A stretch of 64,000 nt of DNA from Camellia lanceoleosa (taxonomy: Eukaryota > Streptophyta > Magnoliopsida > Ericales > Theaceae): the NCBI GenBank assembly GCA_025200525.1, contig CM045762.1, positions 868,001 to 932,000 on the forward strand. Direction: 5' to 3'. The notes beneath the pieces are model-generated. The model searched no databases and was not told where the DNA came from. It saw only the letters and a list, made by a program, of their open reading frames with translations. The translations under genes were made by a program, and so were the position numbers. Shown piece after piece: positions 23,591 through 35,359 of this stretch (position 1 is its first letter; each line of letters opens with the position of its first letter).

Positions 23591-24350
23591 CAACGGATCA
23601 GAGAATATCGGTTGAGGCTGAATCCACAAAAGTGCACTTTTGGTGTCACAGCAGGGAAAATGTTGGGTTTCTTGATTACACAGAGGAACATCGAGGTTGA
23701 TCCTTCCAAAATCAAGGCCATCTTAGAAATATCACCACCAAGGACCAAAAAAGAGGTGTGAGGTTTTTTGGGTAAAGTGCAATTCATAAGACAGTTTATT
23801 GCAAAATTAACCTTGCTTATGAACCACTATTTGGTCTCCTGAAGAAAGGAAAGAAATTCTAATGGGATGATCGATGCCAGGTTGCTTTTGAGCAAATCAA
23901 GCAGTACCTTCAGAACCCGCCCGTGTTGTCACCACCACAGCCAGGGAAGCTGTTGATTTTGTATCTGTCAGTAACTGATACAACTATGGGCTGCATGCTT
24001 GCACAGGAATTTGAGGATAGAGTGGAGAAAGCCATCTATTACCTAAGCAAGAAGATGTTGGAATATGAGACCCGTTATACCTCGCTGGAGAAGGCTTGTC
24101 TAGCCTTGGTATGGATTACTAGGAAGTTGAGGCACTACCTGTTAGCTCACTCCATAATTCTGGTTTCGAGGTTAGATCCCATCAAATATCTCTTCGAGAA
24201 ACCAGCGCTTATGGGTAGGCTAGCCCATTGGTTGCTTCTTCTCTCCGAATTTGATTTGAAATATGTAACTCGCAAGTCTGTTAAAAGGAGAGCGGTAGTT
24301 GAGTTCCTGGCAGATCACCCAGTGGAAGGAGGCGAAGCAGTAGAGTATTT
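23591..24350 (+). pseudogene. Element C RT connection and gypsy RNase H
   Basis: Continues with RLNPQKCTFGVTAGKMLGFL and VDPSKIKAILEISPP, a TGA at 23759 (arginine expected) and a frameshift. RNase H follows: LLILYLSVTDTTMGCMLAQE, AIYYLSKKMLEYETRYTSLE, KACLALVWITRKLRHYLL, YLFEKPALMGRLAHWLLLLS. In the first catalytic site the usual aspartate-containing word reads LYLSVTD, so this RNase H may be catalytically weak, as is typical for the degenerate first RNase H of Tat elements. Confidence 0.82.
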
Positions 24351-24870
24351 GTTCCCAAATGAGGCTATTCTGCAGGTTGAGGAAGTGATCTGGACCATGT
24401 ACTTTGACGAAGCGTCTAACCAGTACGGTTATGGGATAGGGGTGTTGCTGATAGCACCTGACAATTTCCATATATCTTTAGCCTTTAAACTCCGGTTCAA
24501 AGTATCTAACAACGAAGCAGAATATGAGGCGTGTATCGCTGGTTTGGAAGCCGCCCCGGAACTAGGGACAAAAAGGTTGGACGTCATTAGGGACTCGAAC
24601 CTAGTTGTGTCTCAAGCGAAAGGAGACTGGATGGTTAAGGAAGAAAAAATGAAAATCTATCACCAAACCCTAGATGTTCTAATTCCAAGGTTTGAGAAGC
24701 TAACCTTCACGCATCTGTTAAGAGAGAACAACAGGTTCGCTGACGCTTTATCAACTCTATCTTCCATGATAGACATCCCTTTTGGAGTCCAGATGCGTCC
24801 GATCATTATTGAACAGAGATATGTGCTGGCCTATGAGTTAATCACCGCAATAGATGAAGTACAAGATTAA
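24351..24870 (+). pseudogene. Element C second (archaeal-type) RNase H
   Basis: WTMYFDEASNQYGYGIGVLL, NNEAEYEACIAGLEAAPELG, VIRDSNLVVSQAKGDWMV and LLRENNRFADALSTLSSM carry acidic residues in the order D-E-D-D expected of an RNase HI fold. This extra domain between gypsy RNase H and integrase is the hallmark of the plant Tat lineage. The segment belongs to the open frame 23923-24870, which ends at TAA 24868. Confidence 0.88.
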
Positions 24871-26121
24871 AATCCCTGGTATCATGATATCTGGAACTTC
24901 TTGGAAAATGAGGTTTATCCACCAAGGGCAAATGCCAAAGATAAAATGGCAATACGGCGAATGACCGCTCAATTTATCATCTACGGGGGTAAGTTGTACA
25001 AACAAGGTCATCTGGGAATGCATAAGCTGTGCGTTGGTACAAAAGAATAGAAGCGCCTAATGGAGGCCATCTAAGGAGGGGAGTGCGGATCGCACATGAG
25101 TGGAGTAATGCTAGCCCGAAAGATTATCAAGCAGGGTTATTACCAGTCAACCATGGAGGAGGGTTATATTGGTTTTGTTCAGCGATGCCACAAATGCCAA
25201 ATCCATGCAAATCGCATGAACATCCCGCCGTCAAAGCTGTACAACATGACTTCACCATGGCCTTTTTCAGTCTGGGGAATTGATCTTATTGGGGCAGTTA
25301 CACCGAAAGGCTCGAGTGGACATGAGTATATCCTGGTGGCAATAGACTATTTTACAAAATGGGTCGAGGCCCAATCCTATATAGTGCTGAAAGTATCGCA
25401 TGTAGCCAAGTTCATCAGGAATAACATCATTTGTCGTTATGGGATCCCAAATGAGATCATTTCAGACAATGGCTCCCACTTCAAGAAAGAAGTGATCGAC
25501 TTGTTGGAGAAATACAACGTGGCTTTTCATAAGTCATCCACATATTGGCCGGAAACCAACGGAGCTGTTGAGGCTGCCAACAAGAACACCAAGCACATTT
25601 TGTAGAAAATGGTTGAGACCTACCGGGACTGGCCAAACAAACTACCATTTGCTCTCTGGGGCTATAGAACATCAATTCGGACATCTACTGGGGCAACTCC
25701 GTATTATTTGGTTTATGCGATGGAAGTCGTTTTGCCGATTGAAGTTGAGGTTCCATCGCTGCAAGTTATGGCTAAGTGCCAAATAGCAGAAGCGGATTGG
25801 CAGCAGAGCAGGTTCGAGGAACTAATGTTATTCGACGAGAGGAGGCTGAAAGCACTGTATCATGTCCAAGGTTATCAACGTAAAATTTACACGGTTTTCA
25901 ACAAGAAAGTTAAGTCCAGGAATCTTAAGGAAGGGGATTTGGTACTCAAAGACAACCGAGCTCCCATCCATGATCCTAGGGGCAAGTTCAAACCTCATTG
26001 GACTGGTCCTTACATCATCAAATCTATCTGGTCGGGTGGAGCTATCATTCTTATGGACCTAGATGGCCTTGAATTCTCCCAACCAATCAACATGGACAAG
26101 TTAAAGAAATATTATCCCTAA
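24871..26121 (+). pseudogene. Element C integrase
   Basis: After a broken stretch (24871-25095, TAG at about 25049) the zinc-binding part appears (YYQSTMEEGYIGFVQRCHKC) and then the catalytic core with D in WGIDLIGAVTP (25282), D in IISDNGSHFK (25465) and E in GAVEAANKNT (25570), the DD(35)E arrangement. TAG at 25603 replaces an expected CAG. The C-terminal part (LKEGDLVLKDNRAP, GKFKPHWTGPYIIKSIW) ends INMDKLKKYYP at a TAA at 26119. The integrase stop lies eight bases before the solo LTR insertion. Confidence 0.9.
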
Positions 26122-26128
26122 GTGGCTC

Positions 26129-28942
26129 TGTAATGACCCCAAAATGCGTATAAGAAATCATCTTTATTTAACTATGAGATGATGTGTTTTAATTTAATTA
26201 TATCTATTGGAATTGAAGCATTATTTGTTGAGTTACGGATTTAAAATTGAAATTACCGACCTTTATGGGTTCAGAAATTAAAATTGAGTAATTGGGTATG
26301 TTAATGAGAATTTTTAGAACTATTTGGGAAAATTAATTGGAAATCTAATTTGTCTGATTCGTTAATGCATGTTTGGGTGGTTAACTTTATATTGTAAATT
26401 GAAGGCCGTAGAGGCTTCAGAAACTAGAACAGGGGACATATTTATGATCAGCACAATTTTTAGAGTCATCTAGGAAGTTTAATTAAAATTTAATTTTGTG
26501 CGATTCGTAAGGGCATATTTGGCCCTTCCTATTTGTGGAAGCTTTTATATATATATATATATAGATAGGTATGCTATAGGAGTGGTTCAACTCAACCTTT
26601 GAGCCAAGAAAATATCTAAGGAAAGAAAAATTTGGAGAAAGAAGCAAGAGAAGAAGAGAAACCTTGAGGATGATGAAGAAATCAAGGATTTGGCTTGAAT
26701 TCATCATGGTTATACAAGAATAGGTGGTGGTGAAGGCTTAAGGTAAGATCCTCCCTCTCAATACTTGAAGATTAGAGACTAAAGAATGAGCTCTTGGGTT
26801 ATTTATGATTATATGTAAGGGTTTTGTTTCTTCAAGCAATAAGATGTTGAATCCTTGTCCATAACATGAATTTATGTTACAACTTAATTTCTTGTAGGGG
26901 TTTTAGGGTTCTTAAAGAGGTTAAAGAGGGTTCCCCTATGTAAATGAGTTTTAAACCCCATACCATGGCTACTTTATGTTTTTGTGTTCTAATTCATAAT
27001 CTTGTTCTTGTGATTGAGAAATAGAGTAGTATTTTGGAGATATAAATTGGAATGGAAGCTAAGGATGTGAAATTTATCATGTATTAAAGAGTTTTGGGCC
27101 TTGAATTACATGAAATTGAGGTTTGATTTTGAAAATGAGAAGTCCCCATTTTTCAGCCATTTTCGGATCAAAGCGCCTGTATACGAGGGCTCTGCTTTCC
27201 TGCATGCTTGTCGGAGGCAGCTCTATTCAGCCAACTTTGAATAAGCATATATTTTGCCTCGGGACTCTGTTTTAAGTGATTCTTGAGCCTCAAATCAAGC
27301 CCCGGAAGTCTAGTTTCCAATGGAAGTGGTCTCACTCCAAAATTCTAAATACCGAAATAGTTATGCCCAAATTAGTGACGACTGTTCACTTTATGTCAAC
27401 CAGTTTTGTACCATTTCTTCACCTAAACCATTTCCTATCGATTTCTCCTATTTTCTGAGACATGGATTATAACTTATTAAGGAATAATGAGCTTTGGTAC
27501 CACTATGGCTAATTGATTGAATGATCAAAGAGAATAAGTAAAGGATTGAGTATAATTTCATAATATGTGTTGTGCACTGTACTTGTAGGTCGAGACGAGG
27601 ACATCGTCCCATTACTACCGGGAGCCGATCACTGTGAGTAATAGTAGTGTAACGTTATGTTTCACTTACTTCTATGATTATGACTTATGTATTGTTGTTT
27701 GTGAATGGCATATTCCATCGATATTGTGCTTTGATTAAATTAATAGATATGTTTGAATAATGGCATTAATATGGACCAAAGGTCATTCTGTCCCTATTAA
27801 TAGAAGTGAGCCCGAGGCCATTATGATATGAATGGTTCTGTTTCTATCAATAGTACTGTAGTGATATATGTGCCTTCTGGTAATAGTTATTATTGATGTT
27901 CTGTTATTCGCAAGACAACTATGTCTATAATAAACCATGGGGAAATGTATGTGCACTATTGTGTAATGGTATTCTAATGAATCTGGAGTTATTCTGTTCT
28001 ATTTATTCATTCCGTTTATGCTATGACATGATATGAATTGTTCGGCCTTTAAGATCTAATGATTTCTGGTATGGAACAAAGTGTTGTACGGAACTAAGTG
28101 CTGCAGTGCGAGTCACCTCTAGAATCTGTGTGAGACACCTCTTGAGTCCATACATATGTGAACTGGGCCTATGGCCAATCTGTGACATCTGGGCCTATGG
28201 TCATTCTGTATCTGTTAGGCCTATGGCCGTTCTGTATTATCTGTGGGCCAGAGGCCATTCTGTAAGATCTGTGGGCTTAAAGTCGTTCTGTATCACATCT
28301 GGGCTTAAAGCCGTTCTATATCATATCTGTGGGCTTAAAGCCGATCTGTATCATATCTGTGGGCTTAAAGCCGTTCTGTATTATATATGGGCCCGAGGCC
28401 ATTCTGTATTATATGTGAACCTGAGACCGTATTGAAATATAGTTATGGATAAGACCTGTATATGGTTGGTATCTGTCTATTTATTTTATCCAAGGTTTTG
28501 CTTATTCAATTAACCTTCCAAGTTGCTATTATTCACTAAGCCTTGCTCATTCTGTATTATGTATATTTCTGTAAGTGAGCCATCGGGGATTGACACTAGA
28601 GTTGTACTGAGGTTCGCTTGTCTGCCAAGTCACCTGGGGTACGTCTCCACGTGGACGCCTTAATTTATTTCTGGGAGTCTTATAAATTATTAAGTCTTAT
28701 GTAAGAGTGTGTGAGGTCTATATAAAATCTGTGATTGTATAGGTATATTTGGAATGTATTTAAATGCTTAAATCCAATTAAACCATCATGTATGCACAAG
28801 CTCAATGGATGTTGTCTTTTATTGATATTGCTTCCGCCTAAGGCCCCATATATGGTTAAATATTATTTTAAAATTCTGTTTTGAGGCCTATGTACAGGCC
28901 GGTTGTGGACCAAACTTTTAGGTGCGAGTTTGGGTCATGACA
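26129..28942 (+). mobile_element. Solo LTR inserted in element C (TSD GGCTC)
   Basis: Starts TGTAATGACCCC and ends GGGTCATGACA, forming an imperfect terminal inverted repeat, and is bracketed by the 5-bp direct repeat GGCTC (26124-26128 and 28943-28947). No PBS, internal region or second LTR is present, so it is a solo LTR left by intra-element recombination. A TATA-rich stretch lies near 26547-26565. Element D's homologous region (near 45120) runs without interruption across the equivalent site, confirming the insertion. Confidence 0.92.
28160..28436 (+). repeat. Tandem hairpin repeat in the solo LTR
   Basis: About nine units of 26-30 bases, each starting with a short palindrome such as GGGCTTAAAGCC, GGGCCTATGGCC or GGGCCAGAGGCC followed by a variant of GTTCTGTATCATATCTGT. 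The palindromes vary in loop but keep their self-complementarity. Confidence 0.88.
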
Positions 28943-30203
28943 GGCTCGCTAGGCCCTCAGGGTCGAAAACCCAAACAGGCGACCTTGGCAAAAGTTAGAG
29001 CGCAAAAGGACAGTGTTAATATCCGAGTGAACCCAAACCGAACTACGTTAGGCTTGATTCCCATCTTCGGGATACGTAGGCAACTTCATTTTGAAGTCCA
29101 GCCGTAAACACTTCCAAATCAACTGTGTCCATGAGTTTATTCAGGTCATCTTTGTCTTTTCTATATCCAAGAGTTCGGTTGTGATCTTCACTATGAGAGC
29201 TGGTTATAGAACAGTGCTGTGCTATTCAAACAAGGGGCAACTTTCCAGTTATTGGATTTGGGGTTGTACATCTCGAGGATAGATTCCAAGTGTGTCAAGT
29301 TGTGATCCTTATTGAAACTAGTTTTGAAAAGTTTTAATAAAAGTTGATCTTGTCCAAATTAATCTTTTTACAACTTAGACCATTTTTGGACCAAAAGAAA
29401 AATTTCCAGTGCCCACACAACTCCAATTTCATTGATTTCAATACAAAGTTCTCTAACTCTCGATACAAATCAAAGTTGCTTTTATTACATTCAAAACGAA
29501 AACTTGAAAGTTAGATCAAAGCAATAAACTTGGGGCCCAGATGAGTTATGTGTTCCTGTGTCCTCTCCTAGAGCTTGTGGAAGTTTCAGATGCTAAAGTA
29601 GGCCGGTTTGTGCCTCATCTTCAAGCCAAGCTATGCATTCACCAGAAATGGTGCAACTAAAATTGGAAGCGGGAGCCAGAAGTTCTCTTGTCCTCCAAGC
29701 AGTGAGATATCGAGCTAGTTGTGAGCCTCAGATTGGAAATGAAGCCGGGGACTCTACCCCTCCTTCTGGGCAAGTCTGGTTGTGTCCAAACTGACGCCTG
29801 AACCGGAATGGGAAATAGAAGACATAGTGTGTCAAGCAAAATCAACTAATGCCAGGCTGTCGAGACATGCTGTAGCTTATCTCGGGCAGATCAAGCCAAG
29901 GGCAATGCCAAGCAATGTCAACGGCAGACTTGTTGCACATCCAATGGCACCACCACCCTTCATTCAGGAAATCAACTAGCCTTTAGCGAAAGAAATAGCC
30001 TCGTGCTGAGTATGCAGGGCAAGAGTCCACTACCTTCAACCTATCCATGAGCCATATCTGGGGAGGAATGAAAAATAAGAGAGATTAAAGAATAGAGAGG
30101 TATATGTGGAGATAAAAAGTGAGAAAGGGTTTTGAGAGAAAAACAGAGCATGAGTGCCGAGTGATGTGAGAACACATGTGAGATAGGGTGGGAAACATCA
30201 CTT
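28943..30203 (+). mobile_element. 3' untranslated region of element C
   Basis: Resumes immediately after the solo LTR with GGCTCGCTAGG and follows element D's region 45122-46520 block by block (AAACCC..GGCGACC..GGCAAAAGTTAGAGC, GGGATACGTAGGCAACTTCAT, ACAAGGGGCAACTTTCC, GTGCCGAGTGATGTGAGAA). No convincing protein; the small frames here are not conserved between C and D. Homology to D ends around 30196-30203. Confidence 0.82.
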
Positions 30204-31160
30204 GTAAAAATAGTGGACTTCTTGCAAACTTGTTTGTCTCTCGTCGATGGAAAGCATCCAAGCCCATCAAAGTCTCAGCTAATGTCAAGCCAATGCAGTT
30301 CTTACCCTCTTTCAAACCTTGGGCCACTTCGATCAAGCGAATGCGAGACCCTCTGGAACTGGGGGCAAGTAGGAAATGAGCCAACATACACAAACAGAGG
30401 GCATGCTGCCGAAAACTCTGCCAGAGATGGTCGCTACGGTTGCCAGTGCCAGAAAATCGATGAATCAGACTGGGAATGTCTAGTTCTCCGTTGTGAACTA
30501 ATGATCGAGCCTCATATAAAGTGAGCCCACACATCCTTCCTAAAGCTTGGATGTGGCCAAAACAGGACTGGGGCAAGATTTCCTCGTCACACTGGGATTC
30601 CATCAGAACTTAGAATTCTTCAATTATAGGGCATATCTCTTGCCCTCCAAAGCTAAACACATGTGTAACCGGGTTCCAGCATCTAGCCGTAGTATGTAGG
30701 AATGGAAAACACAGTAGGGTACGACTTAGTGGAAGTAGTGCATTTATCCCGAAACCCTGGAAATTCACTTTTTTCGAGCCATCTAAGGTTACAATCCAAT
30801 TCGAGAGTTTTTCGGTAAAGATTGCCTCGCATTAGAATAGTGCTAGAATTAATCTCATAGTGGGCAGCAATGGTGCCCAGTAATTGAATGCATGATGGTG
30901 AAGTGTATGCAGTGGGTGTGAAATAATGGTCCAATTGGGCCCATTAGGAATAGGATTAGGTTCAGCCATTTCTATTGGCTCTAGATATGGATATTCATTC
31001 CTAAGAACACGGAAAGAGGCTCTAAGGTTCCTAAAAGTCCTTTCTAGTTCAAGGTCCAAATTCGAAACTTCAAGGTGGCAAGAACGTCACCCCTGCATAC
31101 ACTACTCATACACACTAAGTTTCGACTCTTGTGTATCTAATGAAACAAAATGTCAAAGGA
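30204..31160 (-). pseudogene. DUF7745-like protein of element E, broken
   Basis: On the minus strand a gag-leader-like start (NLDLELERTFRNLRASFRVL near 31060) is followed by interrupted sequence containing FGGQEICPIIEEF, then an open segment from 30603 with GRMCGLTLYEARSLVHNGEL, HALCLCMLAHFLLAPSSRGS and IGLTLAETLMGLDAFHRRET. I associate this pattern with the plant domain DUF7745, known from retroelement-derived ORFs; this is from memory. Stops near 30614, 30666 and 30683 break it. The open frame runs on to 30085 only by chance, because 30085-30203 aligns with element D. Function unknown. Confidence 0.5.
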
Positions 31161-31478
31161 AAAGAAATACTAATAGGGATTAACGAAAATGCTTTGTTTG
31201 CCTTGCGAATGCTCAACATGTTGATCGTTGTCCCCAATGTCTACTTGTATTCCCGCTTTTAACACTTTGGTGCTTTGCTCGCGTGTTTTGCTTTTAGCAC
31301 TTTAGTGTTGCGGTTTTTCTTTTATTTTTTATTTCAAGCTTGGTTGTGCTCCGCTTCGCACTATAGTGTTAACTCCACTCACAGCAAATTTTGCACAATT
31401 TGCAACACACACGAGTAAAATCCTAAACTAAAAGTTAAAATAAGAATTTAACTTTCAATTAATTAATTTTTCCAGAAG

Positions 31479-31496
31479 TCCTCAACAACAGCGCCA
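31479..31496 (-). other. Primer-binding site of element E
   Basis: Minus strand TGGCGCTGTTGTTGAGGA, 13 bases after the LTR end. It resembles the TGGCGCCGTTGCCGGGGA-type PBS common in plant Tat/Athila elements, with several differences. Confidence 0.6.
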
Positions 31497-31509
31497 AAAT
31501 TTGATGCGC

Positions 31510-32690
31510 TGTTTAACACACCAAAAATAAACACTGAACTATACCTAATTCCTTAAAATAATGGCAAGTCCATATATCAATCCACAGAGACTAATGTAAA
31601 ACTAAACTAATTTAACTTGCAAGATTACTAAATTAATTTTGATAAAAAGATTGATGAGAATTATATTAAAACTAGAATTAAAATGAAAAAGAGAAATTAA
31701 ATTAACAATGAAAATTAGGGTTAGTGAAATTGATTTTTGGGAAATCCTAGGGTAAAAAATCCACCACTAGTCACATAAATAAGGTTTAACATCGGCCATT
31801 AATTATAATCCCCCAATGATTCGCAACCACATGTTTGAAACATTGATCAAGAGGATTGTTACATTCAATATATAGGGACGAATCATCTCAAGTAGTACAA
31901 GTCATTCACTCTAAACTAAAGTAGCAACATGACTCGTCTCTCGTAGCATGACTTGTCTCATATTTTGAACACAAACACGAAAAAAATGATTAAATGGAAA
32001 GCATTTAACAATCATAGAAAGTAAAATACTAAAGGAGGTGAAAAGAAATGTTATTAAAATCTTCTAAAACATCTATACATTTGTTCAAACCGTTACACAA
32101 TCAAAGCTAAGAAAACATATTTACATAGCTATAATTTCATCAAAACCCTAGAAAATGGAAGACAACCCACTCATGGAGGAGTGAGAAGAGGTAAAAGGTG
32201 AAACTAACATGAAAGATAACCTTAAAACTCCAAGCTTTTCTCTTTCAAAACCCTAGCCTCTCTTGTTCTTTAGAAAATATCATAACCCTTTTCTAGCTCT
32301 CTATGCTTCTTTTTATACCTTGCAGACAGTCAAAATAGGTTCAAAAACCCATGCATAGAAATCGAGGTGGACCCACATGTGCGAGAAATATTGGTCGCAT
32401 GTGCGGGAGAGGCGCCGCATGTGTGGGAAGACCCTTTGCACGTACAGGAATGCTCGCTTCGTTGTAGTTCCATTTTAGCCACTTTTTTACTAGTTTTGTA
32501 CTTATGCATGCCTAACCTGATTCAAATTAAATACTTGTAAAGTATGCCAAGTTATATGACGAAAAGCATTAAATAATATCTATTATCGACCATAATGTAA
32601 CACATCTCGGCCTTAATATGTAAAGGGGACCACTTTGTGTTTTTGCCACATGTTGAGGCTATTATGATCATAAAAAATGTGACATGCCTA
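31510..32690 (-). mobile_element. LTR of element E (right boundary approximate)
   Basis: In plus coordinates it opens TGTTTAACACACC, the reverse of an LTR terminus. A minus-strand TATA box (GGTATAAAAAG, plus 32311-32321) lies inside. Words such as CGCATGTGCGGG repeat near 32385-32430. The far end was not found; 32690-33090 shows no recognisable gene or terminus. Confidence 0.55.
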
Positions 32691-33457
32691 ATTGGGTCAT
32701 TGTGGTTAGCATCCTGATCAGGTGGCTCTTCTAGTTAGACGAGTGCACTTCTCAACTAGGTGGACCTCCTATTCAAGCAAGTACAAAACTTGGAACTAGA
32801 CCTTGGTAAGGACAAGCCTGACCCCAAGCTTGACTAGGGTCCTTCCCGGCAAACTAACCTCCTCCAAGCTTGGGCTCAAATGCCAATGGGCTTTTTGTTC
32901 ATAGGCCACAATTAGATCATCATCAATTCTCATCTACTTGCAACTTTTATATATGAGTTTTTGTTAACAAGTGTCCTTAACATACTTGTTAAGAATGCAT
33001 TAAATATGTGGAAAAAAAAGAAAGATATAAATATATTTTTGATAGAGGCAACTATCTTTTTCTTCATTCCTTCTATTTTAACATGGTATACATTACAAGA
33101 AATTAGCCTTTTACAAACTAATATATAGGATCTAATTAAATTTAATCGCTAAAAATATTTTTTTTAAAATAAATTTAAACATAAGATAATTTACTTATAA
33201 GATTGTAAAAAGACTATTAATATTCTCACTTAATATTTATATAATTTTTTTAGGCCAATAAATTTGATTGCTAATATATTATTACACCTTTAGGACCAAA
33301 TACTTTCGTCATTACCAGTTAAAAACATTTTGAGTATCATTTTAACAATTAAGAAATGGGGACTCACTTCAGGCCTAACTTGCTCATTCTCTCTTCAGCC
33401 CTAAAGTCGGGAGCTCCAAGGCAGATTGGGACCTCAATCTTCTTCAAATTTTAGTGC

Positions 33458-33510
<53 letters not shown>
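33458..33510 (+). repeat. (CT)n microsatellite
   Basis: Nearly pure CT dinucleotide with one break, directly upstream of the 59-bp duplication. It looks like the pyrimidine-rich 5' untranslated leader of a plant gene, perhaps part of the captured cyclophilin locus. Confidence 0.95.
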
Positions 33511-33513
<3 letters not shown>

Positions 33514-33514
33514 A

Positions 33515-33632
33515 TGGATCTCCGTAATCGACCTGTAAGAGCTCCAATTCAAACTTTCAATTTCTTATCGTAATCGATCTCCGTAATCGACCTGTGAGAG
33601 CTCTAATTCGAACTTTCAATTTCTTATTATTT
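33515..33632 (+). repeat. 59-bp tandem duplication
   Basis: Two units of about 59 bases share ATCTCCGTAATCGACCTGT and AACTTTCAATTTCTTAT with a few substitutions. Each contains a CTGTRAGAG word that would suit a 5' splice site, so the repeat may duplicate the end of a first exon. Confidence 0.85.
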
Positions 33633-34119
33633 CATAGATTGAACTTTTTTTGTGTGTATATATATATATATCTTAATGCTTGTTGGAATTGAAGAATTCT
33701 TTACATAGATGAAGAATTGTTTTCTCGCACAGTTCGATCAATACTGTATTTCGTATGCTGTCAATTTGTTGTTTTAGTGAGTTTTCAGGTGTTACACTAT
33801 CATTTCCTTTTTTCGATTTTCAATTTCTGATTATTACATAATTGATTTTCATTGATTTAGAAGCCAATTATGGAAAAGTAAAAAAAAGAAAAATCAATTA
33901 TGGAATTGTGTGAGGTTGTCTTTTACAGGTGAGTACGAGATTGCATGTCATATGCCTTTAAAACAGCTACAGAGGATAAGTAGATGAGAACACAAAAAAA
34001 TAAAAAAATAAAAAATTGAAGTAGCAGTGTACATTGAATTACAGAAATTGTGGAAGGATTTGATATTTTGCATGCCTAAGAAAGAATGAGAGAGATTTAA
34101 AAGGGAAATGGTAACATAC

Positions 34120-34435
<316 letters not shown>

Positions 34436-35359
34436 CTAATTAATAAAATATAAGAGCATAAGTAAAATTAGCTATCATTTCCCCCAAATTTCAGTGAGTT
34501 TTCAGGTGTTACACCATTTTCTTTTCCATAATTGATTTTTTTTTCTTCTCTGTTTTCTCTCACTAAGAATAAGAATGATGACTGAATCGTCTCTCACTGG
34601 GCCATATGTATGTAGTATTGCTATCAAACTCTTGAGATCTTAATGACAGTAAATTGCCTACTACTCAACTAATAACAGTAAATTGCCTACTACAAGAAAT
34701 TAGTCTTTTAGAGACTACTATTTAGGGACTACTTAGATTTGGTCCCTATAAATAATCTTTTAGAGACAAATCTAAACTTATGATAATTTACTTATAAAAA
34801 TACAAAAATGACTCTTGATATGTTCCCTGTGTCATTCAATTTTCAAACTTACATATTTTGAACTAAGAAACTGCATTATATTAAAAATCAGAGAGTATGT
34901 CCAACAAAACTTGCTAATTCTTCTTGGAACCTCCTTTCCGCATTGTGGGCTAACTGTACCCAGGGGTGGAACTACCATGGCACTGGAGGTGGCCATGGCA
35001 TCCCCAATTCTCCCAACATTTAATATCTATTTAAATATACACTATAATTACATATGTAATGCTTGGCATGGGATGGGTGCTTAGTTATTTTGAACTGTCT
35101 GTGTAATGACATTTGAATTTCCTGTAAAGTGATTTTTTTTTTTTCTCTCGTCTTGAAATAATCTATTAGCAGATTGGTTTGTTGCATATTTTTTTACCAT
35201 AAGTTCTCTTTCATTCTTATTTCTTTTCTTTTCTTTTTTTCTTCTGTTTTCAATTGCTAATATGATATATGAATTAATGGTGTTCTTGGTAATGCATATC
35301 TTTGCTATCAGATCATTGTGATGACAGTGGTGATATTGTGATCCTTTAATACATAAAAA

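Larger units (their letters stand above)
14297..30203 (+). mobile_element. Element C: Tat-lineage Ty3/gypsy retrotransposon, 3' LTR missing
   Basis: 5' LTR (14297-17763), PBS, gag, acidic linker, protease, RT, gypsy RNase H, a second archaeal-type RNase H, integrase and a 3' untranslated region. The double RNase H is the defining mark of the Tat lineage (Ogre, Retand and relatives). A solo LTR (26129-28942) interrupts it just after integrase. Homology with element D runs to about 30196-30203 and then stops without a 3' LTR, so the right end has been lost or replaced by element E. Many stops and frameshifts make it dead. Confidence 0.88.
30204..32690 (-). mobile_element. Element E: minus-strand gypsy fragment (LTR, PBS, leader, first ORF)
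   Basis: Reading the minus strand from about 32690 leftwards: an LTR with a TATA box ending at 31510 in TTAAACA, a PBS, a 350-base AT-rich leader, then the gag-leader/DUF7745-like ORF, which abuts element C at about 30203. Order and spacing fit the 5' end of a Tat- or Athila-like element. The left part (pol, 3' LTR) is missing. The right LTR boundary is not sharply defined. Confidence 0.6.

Noticed and set aside
34688..34800. A second CACTA-like left end (TACTACAAGAAATTAGTCTTTTAGAGAC)
   Set aside because: It fits the right end's inverted repeat somewhat better than 33091, but its flank (GCC) does not match ATA; kept as an alternative boundary or an internal subterminal copy. Choosing it would place hexokinase outside the element.
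34955..35084. Short plus-strand frame with a glycine/histidine/tryptophan-rich look near the cyclophilin fragment
   Set aside because: It may be a scrap of a dispersed repeat, but I could not tie it to any family.
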